Assembly (NCBI GenBank): GCA_021613335.1
Contig: JAJTWR010000392.1
Location: 729,397 to 793,396, forward strand
Direction of reading: 5' to 3'
DNA length: 64,000 nucleotides
DNA from: Whitmania pigra
Taxonomy: Eukaryota > Annelida > Clitellata > Hirudinida > Haemopidae
The notes under the pieces are model-generated. The model did no database searches. It was given only the letters and a program-made list of their open reading frames with translations, and was not told the DNA's origin. Position numbers and translations under genes: made by a program. Below are positions 38,501 to 50,830 of the stretch, piece by piece (within the stretch, counting starts at the first letter, position 1; every line of letters starts with the position of its first letter).

Positions 38501-40788
38501 TCACCAACATTGACTGGAAACAGAATGTGACAATGTATGTGTGGTATGTGAAGAACACAAGACAGTATAAGGTTGAAATAACAAGACAAAATTAAAGAGT
38601 AAGGTAATTTAATTTAATCGCCATTGACAACAATGACGCAGCGTTGTATTTGTAATTGTAATCAATCATACGATTACAATCAGTAGTTGTAGCAAGCTTC
38701 ATTGCCAGATACTCTCAGTAATATTCAAAAGTCTGGAAGCAATCTTGCCCATCTGTTATTGCCTTTAAGCATCAATTTCCAAAACTCAGATATTTGTAAG
38801 GAACAGCATTAGATACAAAGGCTCATGATTATTTATGGAGAAAAGCATATTTTATGTTAAGTAACGTTCATCCAAAACTTCCTTGCCATTGCAACCCAGC
38901 AATGATGTTACAATTGAAATCAATGTAACAAGCTTCACTGCCAGATATTTCAATGTGATGAAAAGTTCTGGAAGCAATATTGTTTCCTAATGATTTTGCC
39001 ACAATCAAAAGATCCTAAAGTAACTGATCACAGAATCCAAGCAATTGATATGGTACACGATCTTAAGAGCATTGTTGCAATCAAAATATCCATAAGAAGA
39101 AATAATTAAATATTACTGATCGTTGTAGTGTAGCAAGTTTCATTGCCAGACATTTTTATGTCATAAAAAACCCTGGAAGCAATCTTGCTTGAGTTTCATA
39201 TTAGCTCCTGATGCATTGTGATTCCATTCATATTTGGAAATCACTTTAACATATCAGAAGCCTTAGGTCCAATAAATAATTTATAGAATTTTTTAAATAG
39301 TCAACCATTGCGATGATTAATATCTTCCATCAAGCACATTAAAACATGCTAATCCTCATTAATGTCTCAATATTACAATAGTGATAATTTAATTATTAAC
39401 AATCTATAATTAAAATGTAGCAAGTTTCATTGCCAGACATTTTAACATGAAATAAAATCCTGGAAGCAACCTTGCTCAATTTTAATATTAGCCAGATACA
39501 TACAGTGATAACCTCAGCATAGGGGAATCACTTCTGAAAACTATAACCTGGCCAAATAAAATTAAGCCGAATGGGAATAATTAGATTCTGTTACTGACCA
39601 ATTAGTGACTAAATGAGATTATGCTAATTCTAGACAAATAACATTAATCTTAAAGGATAGCAAGAGAGCAGTCAATCTACATTAACTCAAAACATCTAAT
39701 GCAAAACACATGAGCATTAAAATGAAAGTCTTTAATGATCTTGCAACCAATTATGACTTTCCATTTATCCATGAACTGCTGGAAGCACACTAATCTGTTT
39801 AATATCCTGCCTCATGTCTCAGTAAACTATAGTCCCAGAGTTTAATCCCATTATGGACATATTTTAGTCAATAAATATTACTGTGACTGGTTAGTTATTT
39901 TTGTGGAAAATCCCAATACTTGCTAAACACCATTATATAACTACTTATACCAACAGGTGCTGAAGAACTACATCATATTGTCAACACTTTCATCTCAAGT
40001 AAATCAGATTCCAAATGAAAGCAGCCAAACTATAAATCTAGAGGATGGCATAACAAGAAAAGCACAATAACATCCAAGTTACCACAATTATAATGAATGT
40101 GCTTCATCCATCAAACCCATTACCTGTTGCTGAACTTTGGAATTGCATGATAATTAAGGATGATAACTACTTACATCGCTGCATTTGCTTGTTGAACTCG
40201 GACATGTTGTCCGGCCTGATGTTCTTCAGGAACTTGATGTACTCGTCACTGTGGAATCGAGTCATTTCCTCCATGGATGCCTTGTGAGGGCGCTTGAAAA
40301 ATTGTAAACGTGATTTAATTAAGTGATGCTTATTGCATAACTTGTTACTGAACTGCTAATAAAAACATTCACTTTAGCAAACAAAAACCACTTACATAAA
40401 TTTCCATTTTTCTGTAAAGACCATAGTTGAGTAGCAGGTTGTGACACATGCGTATACGCTGTGGTTTCATAGGGTGGCCCTGTCCATAGTAGTAGTTCCC
40501 GATATCACCTGAAATTAAATTTATAATATGTACGATATTTCGGATGTAACGCGAGAACAAATATATTTTGCCCGATAAATCTTTATTTCAGAATGATGTC
40601 CAACATTAAAAATAAAATTAATTTCGGCAGGCATCACCCCGCTTGCGACAAGTAGCAAAGTAAATTCGCTTAGCTTAAAAGCTTTACAAGACCGTAATCC
40701 CCTCTATTTGTTATCAACAAAAATTTGTAAACCAACCATCGTAATAATAGCAAATCTTTCGTTTGCTGTGGTCATTCATCATCGCCAT
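35505..40788 (-). CDS. HDAC1: Class I histone deacetylase (HDAC1/HDAC2 orthologue)
   Basis: Eleven exons join in phase to 533 residues: 40788-40737, 40508-40396, 40292-40175, 38513-38439, 38230-38092, 37944-37803, 37483-37141, 37071-36904, 36803-36732, 35953-35807, 35737-35505. It starts [18 protein letters not shown], then [20 protein letters not shown]. The catalytic set is intact: HH at 141-142 ([16 protein letters not shown]), the zinc ligands in [15 protein letters not shown] and [15 protein letters not shown], and the Tyr in [18 protein letters not shown]. An acidic segment ([14 protein letters not shown]) and [20 protein letters not shown] match HDAC1/2 specifically. The tail is longer than in vertebrates and Pro/Ser/Thr-rich. 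The enzyme removes acetyl groups from histone lysines as part of Sin3, NuRD and CoREST complexes. Vertebrate HDAC1 and HDAC2 arose by a vertebrate duplication, so this is the pre-duplication type. Confidence 0.97.
38689..38750 (-). repeat. HDAC1 intron module, copy A
   Basis: On the plus strand: GTAGCAAGCTTCATTGCCAG, ~26 variable bases, then CTGGAAGCAATCTTGC. The two arms are partly self-complementary. Lies in intron 3 of HDAC1. Confidence 0.8.
38924..38983 (-). repeat. HDAC1 intron module, copy B
   Basis: GTAACAAGCTTCACTGCCAG ... CTGGAAGCAATATTGT. Relative to the other copies, the outermost G-C pair of the possible hairpin is replaced by A-T on both sides. Confidence 0.8.
39129..39190 (-). 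repeat. HDAC1 intron module, copy C
   Basis: GTAGCAAGTTTCATTGCCAG ... CTGGAAGCAATCTTGC, same intron and same orientation as copies A, B and D. Confidence 0.8.
39418..39479 (-). repeat. HDAC1 intron module, copy D
   Basis: GTAGCAAGTTTCATTGCCAG ... CTGGAAGCAACCTTGC. A half-match (gctggaagcac) at ~39780 may be a decayed fifth copy. Confidence 0.8.
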
Positions 40789-42329
40789 CTTGGACGAATT
40801 TTGGAGACCAGCAAGAAGCGAAGAAAAAGTAATGAGCTGCTTTAAAGAAATGTTAGACAAATAAGCTGTCTATTGTTCAATTCAATCAACAACTGTTTTA
40901 TGTTATATTATTTTTTACATTTTAAAATTTAATTTTATGATTTTAATTTAAAATTTTGATTTCTATCCACATATTCAAATTGTGGATTATGGTAAATGCA
41001 AAATATTATTTTGAAAATATAGGGCGAGCTGAAGAACTCAAGGCCATTAAATCAAATAAAGCTATTAACATATAATTTTGTCGTAACTTTAAATGCAAAA
41101 TGATTAGATTGTTGACAATAAGTCCGACTTTTTGAACTTTATAGAGTTTTTTTAACTGGATATTCAACACAGACCTACACGCTTAATGAAATATCTCATC
41201 GCATGGAAACTTTTTAAAGGTGGTATAAAATCCAACTGTTGTTGGACATTGAAACAGACAGACTGTCAGCAGGGCTACTGATCAAAATTTTGAGCTCCTA
41301 GACAGGGAAGCCAAAGGCCCCCTAGGCACAGCGACCATGGATCCCTGTTATGTCAATTTGGTAATAAAAAAAGTTGTTTAAACGCAGACCTCTCAAAAAT
41401 TGCCGGAGCATTGGAGGTTAAGCAGCTTGTCGGGGACCGTGAGGTCTAAAGACGGGCTGCCCGATTTGACCCGTTACGGGCAAAATGTCGGGATAGAGAC
41501 GGGACACGTAAGCGAAAAAAGGTAGTTAATGGGTCCACAAGGGTACGGTCCACAGCTCAGTTGGTTATCCCGGCCGGAAAATAATGTGTATATGTGTTTG
41601 TGTTCATATATACATATATAAATATATATAAGATTATTCATAATTAATGATATGTCTATAATATAAACATTTAGTAAATATTTGTAAATACTTATATTAC
41701 CCCGCTGGGGTCCCGATTTCTTGTTTTTGCTGGGTGCCTATGGAGCGCCAACCGAAACTTTATTTAATAAAACTAATTTACATGTCAATTTGCACAGGTT
41801 AAGAGAAAATAACGGCATTGTTTTCATAGAATATTTATTTCACAGCGCTTTATTTATTTATTTATTTATTTGATTAAAGTCCGTTGCTTAACTAAGACAT
41901 CCTATGATTTGGACTTCATTCCACAGCGCCTTATAGCAATGCTTATAAACATGGAACTGCTGAGATGAATAACACTATACGGAGGGGCTGCGTTTTACTG
42001 CAGTTATTCGTTTTAAAATAAACGATTGCCAATATTTTTTACATATTTATTTTTGTACATATTTGTACGTATACAAATGATATTTTCCAAAAAAGTATTC
42101 ATAAATGAAAGTTTATAAACATTAGCTAGGGTCATATGAAACAGACATGAATGTTTCACAACACCAATAATACAAATTCGTTCATCTTTTTTTTATTTTT
42201 AAAAAACCTAGCAATATCAATAATTACTATGGCAGTCATTATACAGGTACTAATAGTATTAACATTTGGTCTTTTATTTATACTTTCCTATTCCGTTTTC
42301 ACATTTATTCAGTTATATCTTACAATAGT
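40789..42329. other. HDAC1 upstream region and repeat-like DNA
   Basis: The HDAC1 promoter should lie just above 40788; no TATA-type signal is obvious. 41270-41600 is GC-richer than its surroundings and ends in a TA-rich tract (41600-41700), suggesting transposon debris I cannot classify. (TTTA)n is at 41849-41872. No gene seen. Confidence 0.4.
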
Positions 42330-42870
42330 ATTCATTTTCCTACGATCCTGTGCGTCTTGCAACGCAATGCTTATGGCTTCAAGAATAGGTTCTTGAATTC
42401 CGACTGGGTTTCTTGCTCTTCCATATATCAATGGCTTCATCACCTCTTTATCCAGCTGCATGAGAAAGATTCTATGAGTTTTTCAAATGTTGCAATTTAA
42501 CATAACATAACAATTATTTATAGTGGTTAAGAAGACCTGGATCTGTGTAATAACCACTCTTTTTAGTCCTAATATCCGAATTTACTTAAGTAAATTTTGA
42601 ATTTATCTACTTTGGTATCTAATTTGGTTCATAATCTGATTAAGCAAAGTAGGCTTGTGACCTGCAATATCGGTGAAGTCGAAGAACGGGGCTAATGATC
42701 ACTGTCTACAGAGTAACGCAATCAGTAGGTTTATGTAGCTTATCCACAGCACTCGTTTTATCACAATCTAAGATCATTTCTGGATTGAAATCATGTTCTT
42801 CTGTTTCAGCTCTTTAGCTAGCGCTACCTCGGTGAAAAATATCAGTCTATGTTTCCACGATACAAAATAA
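42330..42870 (-). pseudogene. piggyBac-like transposase C-terminal remnant
   Basis: In different minus-strand frames one reads CDKTSAVDKLHK, SLAPFFDFTDIAGHK and then HRIFLMQLDKEVMKPLIYGR. These resemble, in order, the VD-containing loop, the FFxxxDIAxxNA stretch and the RRxFLxxLxxxLxxP block of piggyBac (PGBD) transposases. Frameshifts and stops throughout. Ends not defined; the assignment rests on short motifs. Confidence 0.4.
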
Positions 42871-43494
42871 TAGGACAATAATAAATAATACAATTAATGA
42901 CTGTCAAGACACCGACATATATTAAAATTTATATTAGTAAATAAAAACTAAAATAATGTTAATGTCAGAAGTGGAGTTATTGTCGCACAAGGTTATATAT
43001 ATTTATGCTATGTTATGTGTATTATAAGCTATTATATTATGTAATATGTTATGCCATGTCATTTTATCATTTAACGTTTATGGATATGAGTTTCCGTAAT
43101 TTTAATGCCTAACTGATCTTTCGTAAAAAAGAGGTATTTCATTTAAAAAAAAAATATTTACATGAATTTTTTATGCGCGTGTTGAAGATAATTAACACAC
43201 TATTTCATTACAAATTATGTATAGAGAGAACCTAGGATTTCATAAAAAGAAACTTAGGGATGAACTTGTACCCCCCTAGGCATCCGAGGGTTAAAATACA
43301 AATGCGAACACTTTAAAGTTTTTAAGGTATATCAAACTCGAGGGAGGGGGCAAATCAAAGTGTGAAAGGAGAAGAAGTGACATCATACAACTTAAAAATT
43401 AAGATTATGCTTGGATGAGGAGGAAGTTGACTTATATTCAGTTGTCCTTCTAAGGAACTCTGATGTTGAAAAATTGATGCCATTAGTAACTAAA

Positions 43495-43684
43495 CATTAA
43501 TGGGTCGTATTCGATGTCTTCGCCATCAACTACATTGTAAAACATTTGTTTGGACAGTTTCTTCAAAGACCATGTAATAATAGTCCGTTGTGTAATCTTT
43601 TTGGCTTTCGTCAAGATCTTTGAATTTCTTAAAATCGACATCGAACGCTGTGTATTTTCTGTTTACTTAAAAACTACAACAATC
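43495..43684 (-). pseudogene. Cys-rich secreted family, degenerate copy 1
   Basis: Remnant of the second exon of the array family: NRKYTAFDVDFKK and TDYYYMVFEETV are recognisable. There is a stop upstream of NRKY, most cysteines are lost and a frameshift follows. No signal-peptide exon is seen, so this is a dead copy at the left edge of the array. Confidence 0.65.
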
Positions 43685-43849
43685 TTTTCAAAATAAAATT
43701 GGTTCGATTTATTTAATTTGATTGAAATTGCAAGTAACAAATCATTAAATCTGAGAGATGTTTTTTAATAAATTATTTACTGTTGCGTCTTGCCGAAAAA
43801 TTATAACAATTAATACAGTCATAAAGCTGACGTTGTTAACAGCTGATTT

Positions 43850-44990
43850 CATAACACTCTAAAAAGGTTCGCAAGGCATTAGATACTATTGGTAGTACTT
43901 AAACTTCGGCGTACGATTTATATGATGCTATATTAGTCCGTAAAAACAAGGGCAAGACATGTGACTGGGCCAGCGCCAAACGCCTAATTGGATGTCCCCC
44001 ACCTGCTGTATGTTCGGAGCCGTCGCAGCCTCTGCACCCCCTTTGCACGTCACTGACCAATTAGCAAGTAATTTGTGAAACATATTGACACTGATTAATT
44101 ATTTATTTTTAACGAAAACATTAATTTTTAGAATAGATGATTTATCTTGTCTTATTTAGCTTCTTCTGACTTATCACCTGCACCTGTATATAAGAATATA
44201 TTGAATATAACAAATCATTATAATTAAGTTTTATGCATTCTCACCGTTTGCGTCGCAGGATATCAGATAATATTCTCTGAAGTTTTCATCTTCGACAAAT
44301 TTATCTTCGTCTAACTCTTCGCCATCAATCACATTGTAATAACATTCTTTGTTGATTGTGTCTTCAAAGACGATGTAGCAAAGGTCTGTGTTGTAACACG
44401 TCTTTTGGCATTTGTCAAGATCATTGCCCTTCTTAAAACCATCATCGAACGATGCATATTTTCTGTTTGCGTAAAATTCCCAACAGTCTGTTCAAAATAA
44501 CACTAATCAGATACATTTAATTTTAGTGAAATTGTAAGTAACATAACATTAAATTTGAGAGATGTTTAGAAAATAGAAGTTAACTTTTAACCTTCACGAT
44601 CCTCTGAAGATGTAGTCGAGATCGTCAGGCTCACGACGCAAAATAAAGAAATCAGAAAATACTTCATGATTTAACTAATTAATTTGAATTCAACAATTTC
44701 AAACTGAACATCATCTGAGACATTGGTCATTTTATAGCTTATTCGTCGATGGATAATGCGTTACTACATAAACAAATATGGTTCTGTGTCGGTGGATAAT
44801 GCGTTACAAAAAAAATGAAAAAAAAAACAAATAATAATTTTTAGTTTATTTAATATTGCCACGTCAAAATCAATATAAACAAATTATTGTTAACAAAATC
44901 TTGAACAAGCATTTTAATAAGAATCACTTGACCAGACTGGTTTCGTATTTAACACCGGCGAATAACTTTAGTGTTGCAGCACTCTTGATG
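43850..44990. repeat. Duplicated array unit type 1 (also 54235-55440 and 59660-60895)
   Basis: The whole block from the spacer sequence aattataacaattaatacag through the Cys-rich gene to aacaccggcgaataa recurs nearly unchanged at ~54.24-55.44 kb and ~59.66-60.90 kb, all in the same orientation. This indicates tandem segmental duplication rather than retroposition, because introns and intergenic spacers are included. Confidence 0.85.
44152..44667 (-). CDS. Small secreted Cys-rich (PAN/apple-like) protein, array copy 2, intact
   Basis: Exons 44667-44592, 44487-44245 and 44183-44152, both introns phase 1, give 116 residues. Signal peptide MKYFLISLFCVVSLTIS, then a mature chain with six cysteines: DCWEFYANRKY, KCQKTCYNTDLCYIVFED, KECYYNVIDGEELDED and YLISCDANG. 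It ends with an acidic tail (GAGDKSEEAK). The spacing C-x3-C-x5-C plus an aromatic-rich stretch before the fifth Cys recalls PAN/apple domains, but the similarity is structural pattern only. I do not recognise a named family. Negatively charged overall (many Asp/Glu). Likely extracellular; function unknown. Confidence 0.8.
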
Positions 44991-45001
44991 ATCCGTTGGA
45001 A

Positions 45002-45215
45002 TATGCTAAGTGAAGGTACGCACATTGTAGCAAGTAGTGGCACGCCCCACGTTGACATCTCTCTGGCCTTTTCCATGCTGGGCGTCCAAAACCACATGGA
45101 ATGTCCTCAACACAAGCCTTGGCAGCGATCATTACAATCATCCAGATGGTGATCAATGACATAGTGCTTTACGAGGACATGAGACCAGCGAGAATAAACC
45201 TGAAGACACTTAACT
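45002..45215 (+). mobile_element. LINE endonuclease (APE-type) fragment
   Basis: Shares its sequence with 49040-49250 and, in shifted frames, reads SSGTPHVDISLAFSMLG and LGSDHY, the C-terminal APE-endonuclease signature of non-LTR elements. Truncated on the right, where array spacer resumes. It starts in the array spacer after ttggaatatgct. Confidence 0.55.
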
Positions 45216-45589
45216 ACATACGTTACTACATAAACAAATATGGTTTTGTGTCGGTGGATAATGCATTACAAAAAGAAATGAAAAAAACAAATGATTAATT
45301 TTAGTTTATTTAATATTTCCACGTCAAAATCAATACTATATAAACAAATTATTATTAACAAAATCTTGAACAAGCATTTTAATAAGAATCACTTGTCCAG
45401 ACGGGTTTCGTATTTAACCGGCGAATAAGTTTAGCATTGAAGTATACTTGATGTTCCGTTGGAATATGCTATATTAAATTATATTGTATCATAATTTAGC
45501 AGTTACATTAAATTCGTACTTAATATCATTATCATTATTTACATGATCGCCTTCGCATGGTTTTTCCATTTTCGTCATTTAAAGATTGA

Positions 45590-46669
45590 CAGGGATGCCC
45601 ATTGAGGGCAAGCTGCCCCCCACTTGGAACAGACTGAAATAAGTTGGGAAAATTAGGATTCAAAATTTAAATGGATATTATAATAATTCCTACAAGGTTT
45701 AGGATTTAAAGTTACAACAAATATTTAAAATTAAATAATGTCAGCAGACGCCCATCTCTCTTGGTATTAAATTAAATTCGCCATTGGTTGGATATTTCGT
45801 TGTCTTGTTGATTTTGATTACTTTCATAATTTGTTGACGGTTATTTGAAAGTTTGAGTTTTTTGATACGTGTTATAATAAGCGCTTAATTTGTAGTAATA
45901 ACAAATATTACTATAGTTCAATAAGTCTAATCAACAAGTTGTTATTACAATTCCGCAATAATTATCAGTAAATAACACATCTTATGGCTCGATATAGTCC
46001 TTGTTTAAAAGGATGGTTTGAGGATGTTAAGCTTGAGACCTTATCATGTTTCATATCTGAGGCGTAGATCGCAAAATGTTGTTTAATTAATTGTTAACAC
46101 GCTTAAAAGTAAAATCATTAAAGAAATTTCAGACAATCAGTTCTACACTGTGACGGCGGATCCAACACCAGGTAGTTCGAGGAAAGATATGTTGACTATT
46201 GTAATCCGTTTCGTCAATCAGGAAGGAATTGCAAATAACCGAAATAACTGACAAGACTGGCGCTGGAATAGGAAAGCGTATAGTCAGTTGCTTGCAACGC
46301 AATGACGTTGATACTGACAATCTTTCTTTACAATCGTGTGATTTTGCTGCTTTAATGTCGGGGGAATTTAAAGGAGCTCAACAGAGTATATGAGTTGGTT
46401 GGCCATTTTACAAGCGGATACAAGCAGTACTGAAGATTTTCTTACTACTAGTGAAGAAGTTGTATTTTGTTTAATATTTGGGAGACATTGCACACATATT
46501 CTAATGTACCATGACTTTTGTCTGTTAAATTGTATCAAAGTTTTAAGTTGGTCATTATAGCTGTTGTTAGCGAACAATAAATATTGACTAAATATTAAGA
46601 AAACATTTAGTGGAGTTGGGAAAAATTGTCCTTTATGTCCCCCACTATTTTGCCTTCGGTACGTCCCTG
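45590..46669 (+). mobile_element. hAT element, internally deleted (1,080 bp)
   Basis: CAGGGA...TCCCTG ends and an exact 8-bp duplication AAGATTGA at 45582-45589 and 46670-46677. In other array copies the target occurs once (e.g. ~61005-61012), confirming the insertion. Inside, EISDNQFYTVTADPTPGSSR and LTIVIRFVNQEGI on the plus strand resemble the start of the ZMYM1-type hAT transposase core. Stops then follow. Confidence 0.75.
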
Positions 46670-46900
46670 AAGATTGACGTCACCCAAAACATTTTTTTCA
46701 GATCTCTTAAAACTTAGTCATTTGGCAAATAATTTATAAGCTACATATTAATTAATTAATTATTTTTAACAGAAGTTTTACTTCATATAAAAGATGATCC
46801 AGTCTTCTTAAGATTCATCTTACTCAAAACCAATGTTGGACACGTCACCTGCATATGATATAGGAAAATATAGAATATAACAAATCAATAAATTTAATTT

Positions 46901-47279
46901 TCAGGACATCTCATCTTTTGCATCGCAGTCTCTCAAAACATATAGTTTGAAGTTTTCATCATCGATAAATTTTGCATCATCTAACTCTTCGCCATCAATC
47001 ACATTGTAATAACATTCGTTGTTGGTTGTGTCTTCAAAAACGATGTAGCAATAGTCCGTTTTTTAACACGTCTTTTCGCATTCGTCAATATCATTGGACT
47101 TCTTAAAACCATCATCAAACGCTGCATATTTCGTTTTAGAGAAAAAATCCAGCAATCTGTTTAAGATAAAATTAACTAGATTTACAAGATTTTAATGAAA
47201 TTGGAAACATTAGTTGAGAAGAAGTCCAGATCAGCAGGCTGGCGACACAAAAACAGGAAATCATGAAATACATCATCAT
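46901..47279 (-). pseudogene. Cys-rich secreted family type B, copy 3 (nonsense mutation)
   Basis: The signal-peptide exon is intact (47279 down, MMMYFMISCFCVASLLIW). The second exon (from 47156) reads KTKYAAFDDGFKKSNDIDEC, then EKTC followed directly by a stop where the sister copy at 61.4 kb has Tyr, then TDYCYIVFEDTTNNECYYNV. The type-B lineage has also lost the first Cys (DCW) and the second-intron donor, so the reading frame would end at 46901. Confidence 0.75.
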
Positions 47280-48202
47280 TTAACTAATTGATTCAAATTT
47301 AACAATCTTAAACTGAACATCGTCTGAAACATTGGTCATTTTCCAGCCCATTCGTCTGTACATAATGCGTTACAAAAAGTAAGGAAAAATAAATAAAAAT
47401 ATTAGCTGTTACCGCGTCAAAATCAATAACGTATAAACAAAAGTGGTCATAGCTAGTTATTACGATTCTCAAGAAAAAAACAGTGTTTTCGAGTGGCTTA
47501 ATGAAGTTACATTTACGTACATTTTTAATTTAGATTTGAATTTTATAGTATGGACAACATTCAATTAACAAATTTAATTTAAGCTTCCTTTAATTCCGTT
47601 TATCTGATTCATGGTATTTTTGATGCTTTAGAATTTGGACGCTAGAAACTAGAATCAAAGATTTAACCTCTTACATTCAGCCCATTACATATAGGAAGTA
47701 CCCATCTTTTAACGATATCTCAACTAATACGTCACTAAAATTTCTGAAATTTTAGTATGTTATGTAATTAGCGCTTCCAAAATTATTTTTTAAATTTAGT
47801 GAAATATTATTTTAAAGCTTAGTAAAAAAAATCCCAAGAAGGTGTTTTTGCTGTGCCCAAGGCTGATAGGAACGTCAAAAGTCAATAACAACAATGAAAA
47901 TTGACAATCAACAAAATTAATACTAACACAAAATCATAAACTCCAATTGCAAATATTACAATAACAAATCAGTATCATTATATTCGGGCTTATTATCATT
48001 ATCGTTATTGACATGGTTATCTTGACATCAATTTTAATTTCAGAAACTTTAAGATTGACGTCTCTCAAAACATTTTTTTCAAATATCTTAAAACGTAGTT
48101 CAATTAAGCAGTTTTCAAATAATTTTTGAAACTTATTGATAGTGATCGATTATTTATTTTTAACGAAAACATTAATTTTTAGAACAGATGATTTATCTTG
48201 TT

Positions 48203-48710
48203 TTATTTAGCTCCTTCTGATTCATCACCTGCACCTGTATATAATAATATATTAAATATAACAAATCATTATAATTAAGTTTTATGCATTCTCACCGTTT
48301 GCCTTGCAGTCTTGCAAATAATATTCTCTGAAGTTTTCATCTTCGACAAATTTATCTTGGTCTAACTCTTCGCCATCAATCACATTGTAATAACATTCGT
48401 TGTTGGTTGTATCTTCAAAGACGATGTAGCAAAATTCTGTTATGTAACATGTCTTTTGGCATTCGTCAAGACCATTGCCCTTCTTAAAACCATCATCGAA
48501 CGCTGTATATTTTCTGTTCGCGTAAAATATCCAACAATCTGTTCAAAATAACAATAATCAGATACATTTAATTTTAGTAAGTAACATAACATTAAAGTTG
48601 AGAGATGTTTAGAAAATAGAAGTTAACTTTTAACCTTCACGATCCTCTGATGATGTAGTCGAGATTGTCAGGCTTGCGACGCAAAATAAAGAAATCAGAA
48701 AATACTTCAT
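48203..48710 (-). CDS. Small secreted Cys-rich (PAN/apple-like) protein, array copy 4, intact
   Basis: Exons 48710-48635, 48538-48296 and 48234-48203, phase-1 introns, 116 residues. Signal peptide MKYFLISLFCVASLTIS; DCWIFYANRKYTAFDDGFKK, ECQKTCYITEFCYIVFEDT, NECYYNVIDGEELDQDK, YLQDCKANG, tail GAGDESEGAK. All six cysteines and both splice sites are kept. Differences from copy 2 are spread over the mature chain (several replacements), whereas the duplicate at 62.7 kb is nearly identical at the DNA level. Confidence 0.8.
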
Positions 48711-49035
48711 GATTTAACTAATTAATTTGAATTCAACAATTTCAAACTGAACATCATTTGAGACATTGGTCATTTTATAGCTTATTCGTCGATGGATAAT
48801 GCGTTACTACATAAACAAATATGGTTCTGTGTCGGTGGATAATGCGTTACAAAAAAAATGAAAAAAAAAACAATAATATTTTTAGTTTATTTAATATTGC
48901 CACGTCAAAATCAATATAAACAAATTATTGTTAACAAAATCTTGAACAAGCATTTTAATAAGAATCACTTGACCAGACTGGTTTCGTATTTAACACCGGC
49001 GAATAACTTTAGTGTTGCAGCACTCTTGATGATCC

Positions 49036-50830
49036 GTTGGAATATGCTAAGTGAAGGTACGCACATTGTAGCAAGTAGTGGCACGCCCCACGTTGACATC
49101 TCTCTGGCCTTTTCCATGCTGGGCGTCCAAAACCACATGGAAGGTCCTCAACACAAGCCTTGGCAGCGATCATTACAATCATCCAGATGGTGATCAATGA
49201 CATAGTGCTTTACGAGGACATGAGACCAGCGAGAATAAACCTGAAACACTTAACTGGAACTCCTTCCATGTCAAGTGTCTGTCCTTCATCAGCCAGGAGC
49301 TACCTTCGAAAGACCTGGAGGCAAACGCAAGAATCATCACCGATAGCATCTCCGGATCGGCTAAAAACAGCTTTCCGACCCACAAGCGGCGACGCAGTAA
49401 GCCCCTTGTGTCTCACTGGAACAATGGCTGCAGGGAAGCAGTCAAAGTAAGGAACAGAAAGAGTACCGTCCACCGTCGATTTCGAAGCAAAGCTAGTTTT
49501 GAAGAATACAAGAGGGCCAAAGGACAAGCTCAGTGGATCATCAAGAATGCCAAAAGAGAGTGTTGGCAAAAACATTGCGCATTGACGGTTCCACTGAAAA
49601 GGCGGAATTGCTAGTCCAATCCTTTGCATTAGCCAGCAGCAACGCGAACCTTTCCCCGGTTTTTGCACAAACCAAGACTGAATGGCGGTAGATCCCTGAT
49701 CTTTTCGTCCAAAAAAACTCGCCCCTCTCTGATCCCATCAGCATCTCCGACGTTCTTGATGCACTAAGGAAATGTGGGAATTCATCTCCGGGACCTGATG
49801 GCATCTACTACGAGATGCTAAGAGGGCTCCCAACCGTAAGCCTTAAAGAGAAAGGTCTCTTCAACCAATCTTGGTCATCCGGAATGGTTCCTTGTTTATG
49901 GAAGACGGCTATAGTCGTCCAATCCAGAAGAAAGGAGAGCCCCGAGCTGCCCTCCTCTTACCTCGCCATCTCTCTGACGTCCAGTTTTTGCAAATTTCTG
50001 GAGCGGGTGATTGCCACGAAACTCAGATGGTTCCTAGAGAGCAAAAACCTGTTGAACCAGTACCAAGCTGGTTTCATAAAAGGACCACACAGTCAGACTG
50101 ACGCAGGATATTGCCTCATCTTCAACCAAGAAGCAGATGACTATTGGAGTCTTCTTAGACTTGGAAAAAGCTTTCGACTTCATTTGGAGAGAGGAGATCA
50201 TAGGACAAATTTCCGAGATAGGTGTCAGGGGCAAACCATTGGAATGGATCCACAACATCTTCCATAATAGAAGCATTCAAGAGAGGATTGGATCAGCTTT
50301 CTCCGAACCAGTCGTATTAGAAAACGGCCACCTTTTTAGGAATCGTGCTAGACGCAAAACTAAGTTGGTCAGCTCAGGCAGAGGCTGTCAAGACACGTTG
50401 CTTGAAAAGACTCCGTGCAATGAGAGCTATCTCGGGAAGCTCATGGGGTACTAGCAAATCTATTCTGCTACAAGTCTGCAGAGCCACCATACGCTCCATC
50501 CTCGATTATGGCTGCGAGATGATAGACCTGGGGTGCAAACATCACGGACACCTACGACAATCTTCAGTACCAAGCGCTAAAAATCTGCTGTGGCGGCATG
50601 AGGGGAACAAGTGCCTCGTCTCTACTGGTGGAATGCGGTGAGCTTCCCCTCGACCCACGTCGTAAGAAGCTTATGGCAAACCACGCCTTCAGGAAGATAA
50701 AAATGTGCAGGAATATGTGCAGGTTTCCTCATAGAATGTCTGGCCCAATCTGACCTGGGGAGAGAAATCAGACTCAATACAAATCTATCTGATGTGAGTT
50801 CCTTGCTTAGCAATCCAGCAAGTGTGGACT
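49036..50830 (+). mobile_element. LINE (APE-endonuclease, Jockey/R1-like), frameshifted, RT core deleted
   Basis: Contains the endonuclease end (LGSDHY, ~49160), a basic linker (RAKGQAQWIIKNAKREC), SPGPDGIYYEML (RT motif), FLDLEKAFDFIWREEI (motif A) and VRGKPLEWIHNIF. Straight after VLENG it jumps to LDAKLSWSAQAEAVKTRCLK of the thumb. The segment with the catalytic YADD and GxPQG is therefore deleted near 50340. Several frameshifts. It interrupts array spacer. A T18 run lies at 50893-50910, just past the element's end. Confidence 0.75.

Larger units (their letters stand above)
46680..49035. repeat. Duplicated array unit type 2 (also 61013-63375)
   Basis: About 2.35 kb carrying one type-B pseudogene and one intact type-A gene is repeated at 61.01-63.38 kb in the same order and orientation with few differences. 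A truncated third copy of its left part is at ~52.43-52.66 kb. Confidence 0.85.

Noticed and set aside
42151..42396. 81-codon hydrophobic plus-strand frame resembling a membrane protein
   Set aside because: Antisense to AT-rich DNA and the piggyBac-like remnant; no homology and no splice context.
44856..45152. Plus-strand ORF repeated in each array unit as a second gene
   Set aside because: The repeated frame follows duplicated spacer and a LINE endonuclease fragment; it changes frame and length between copies and shows no protein-like features.
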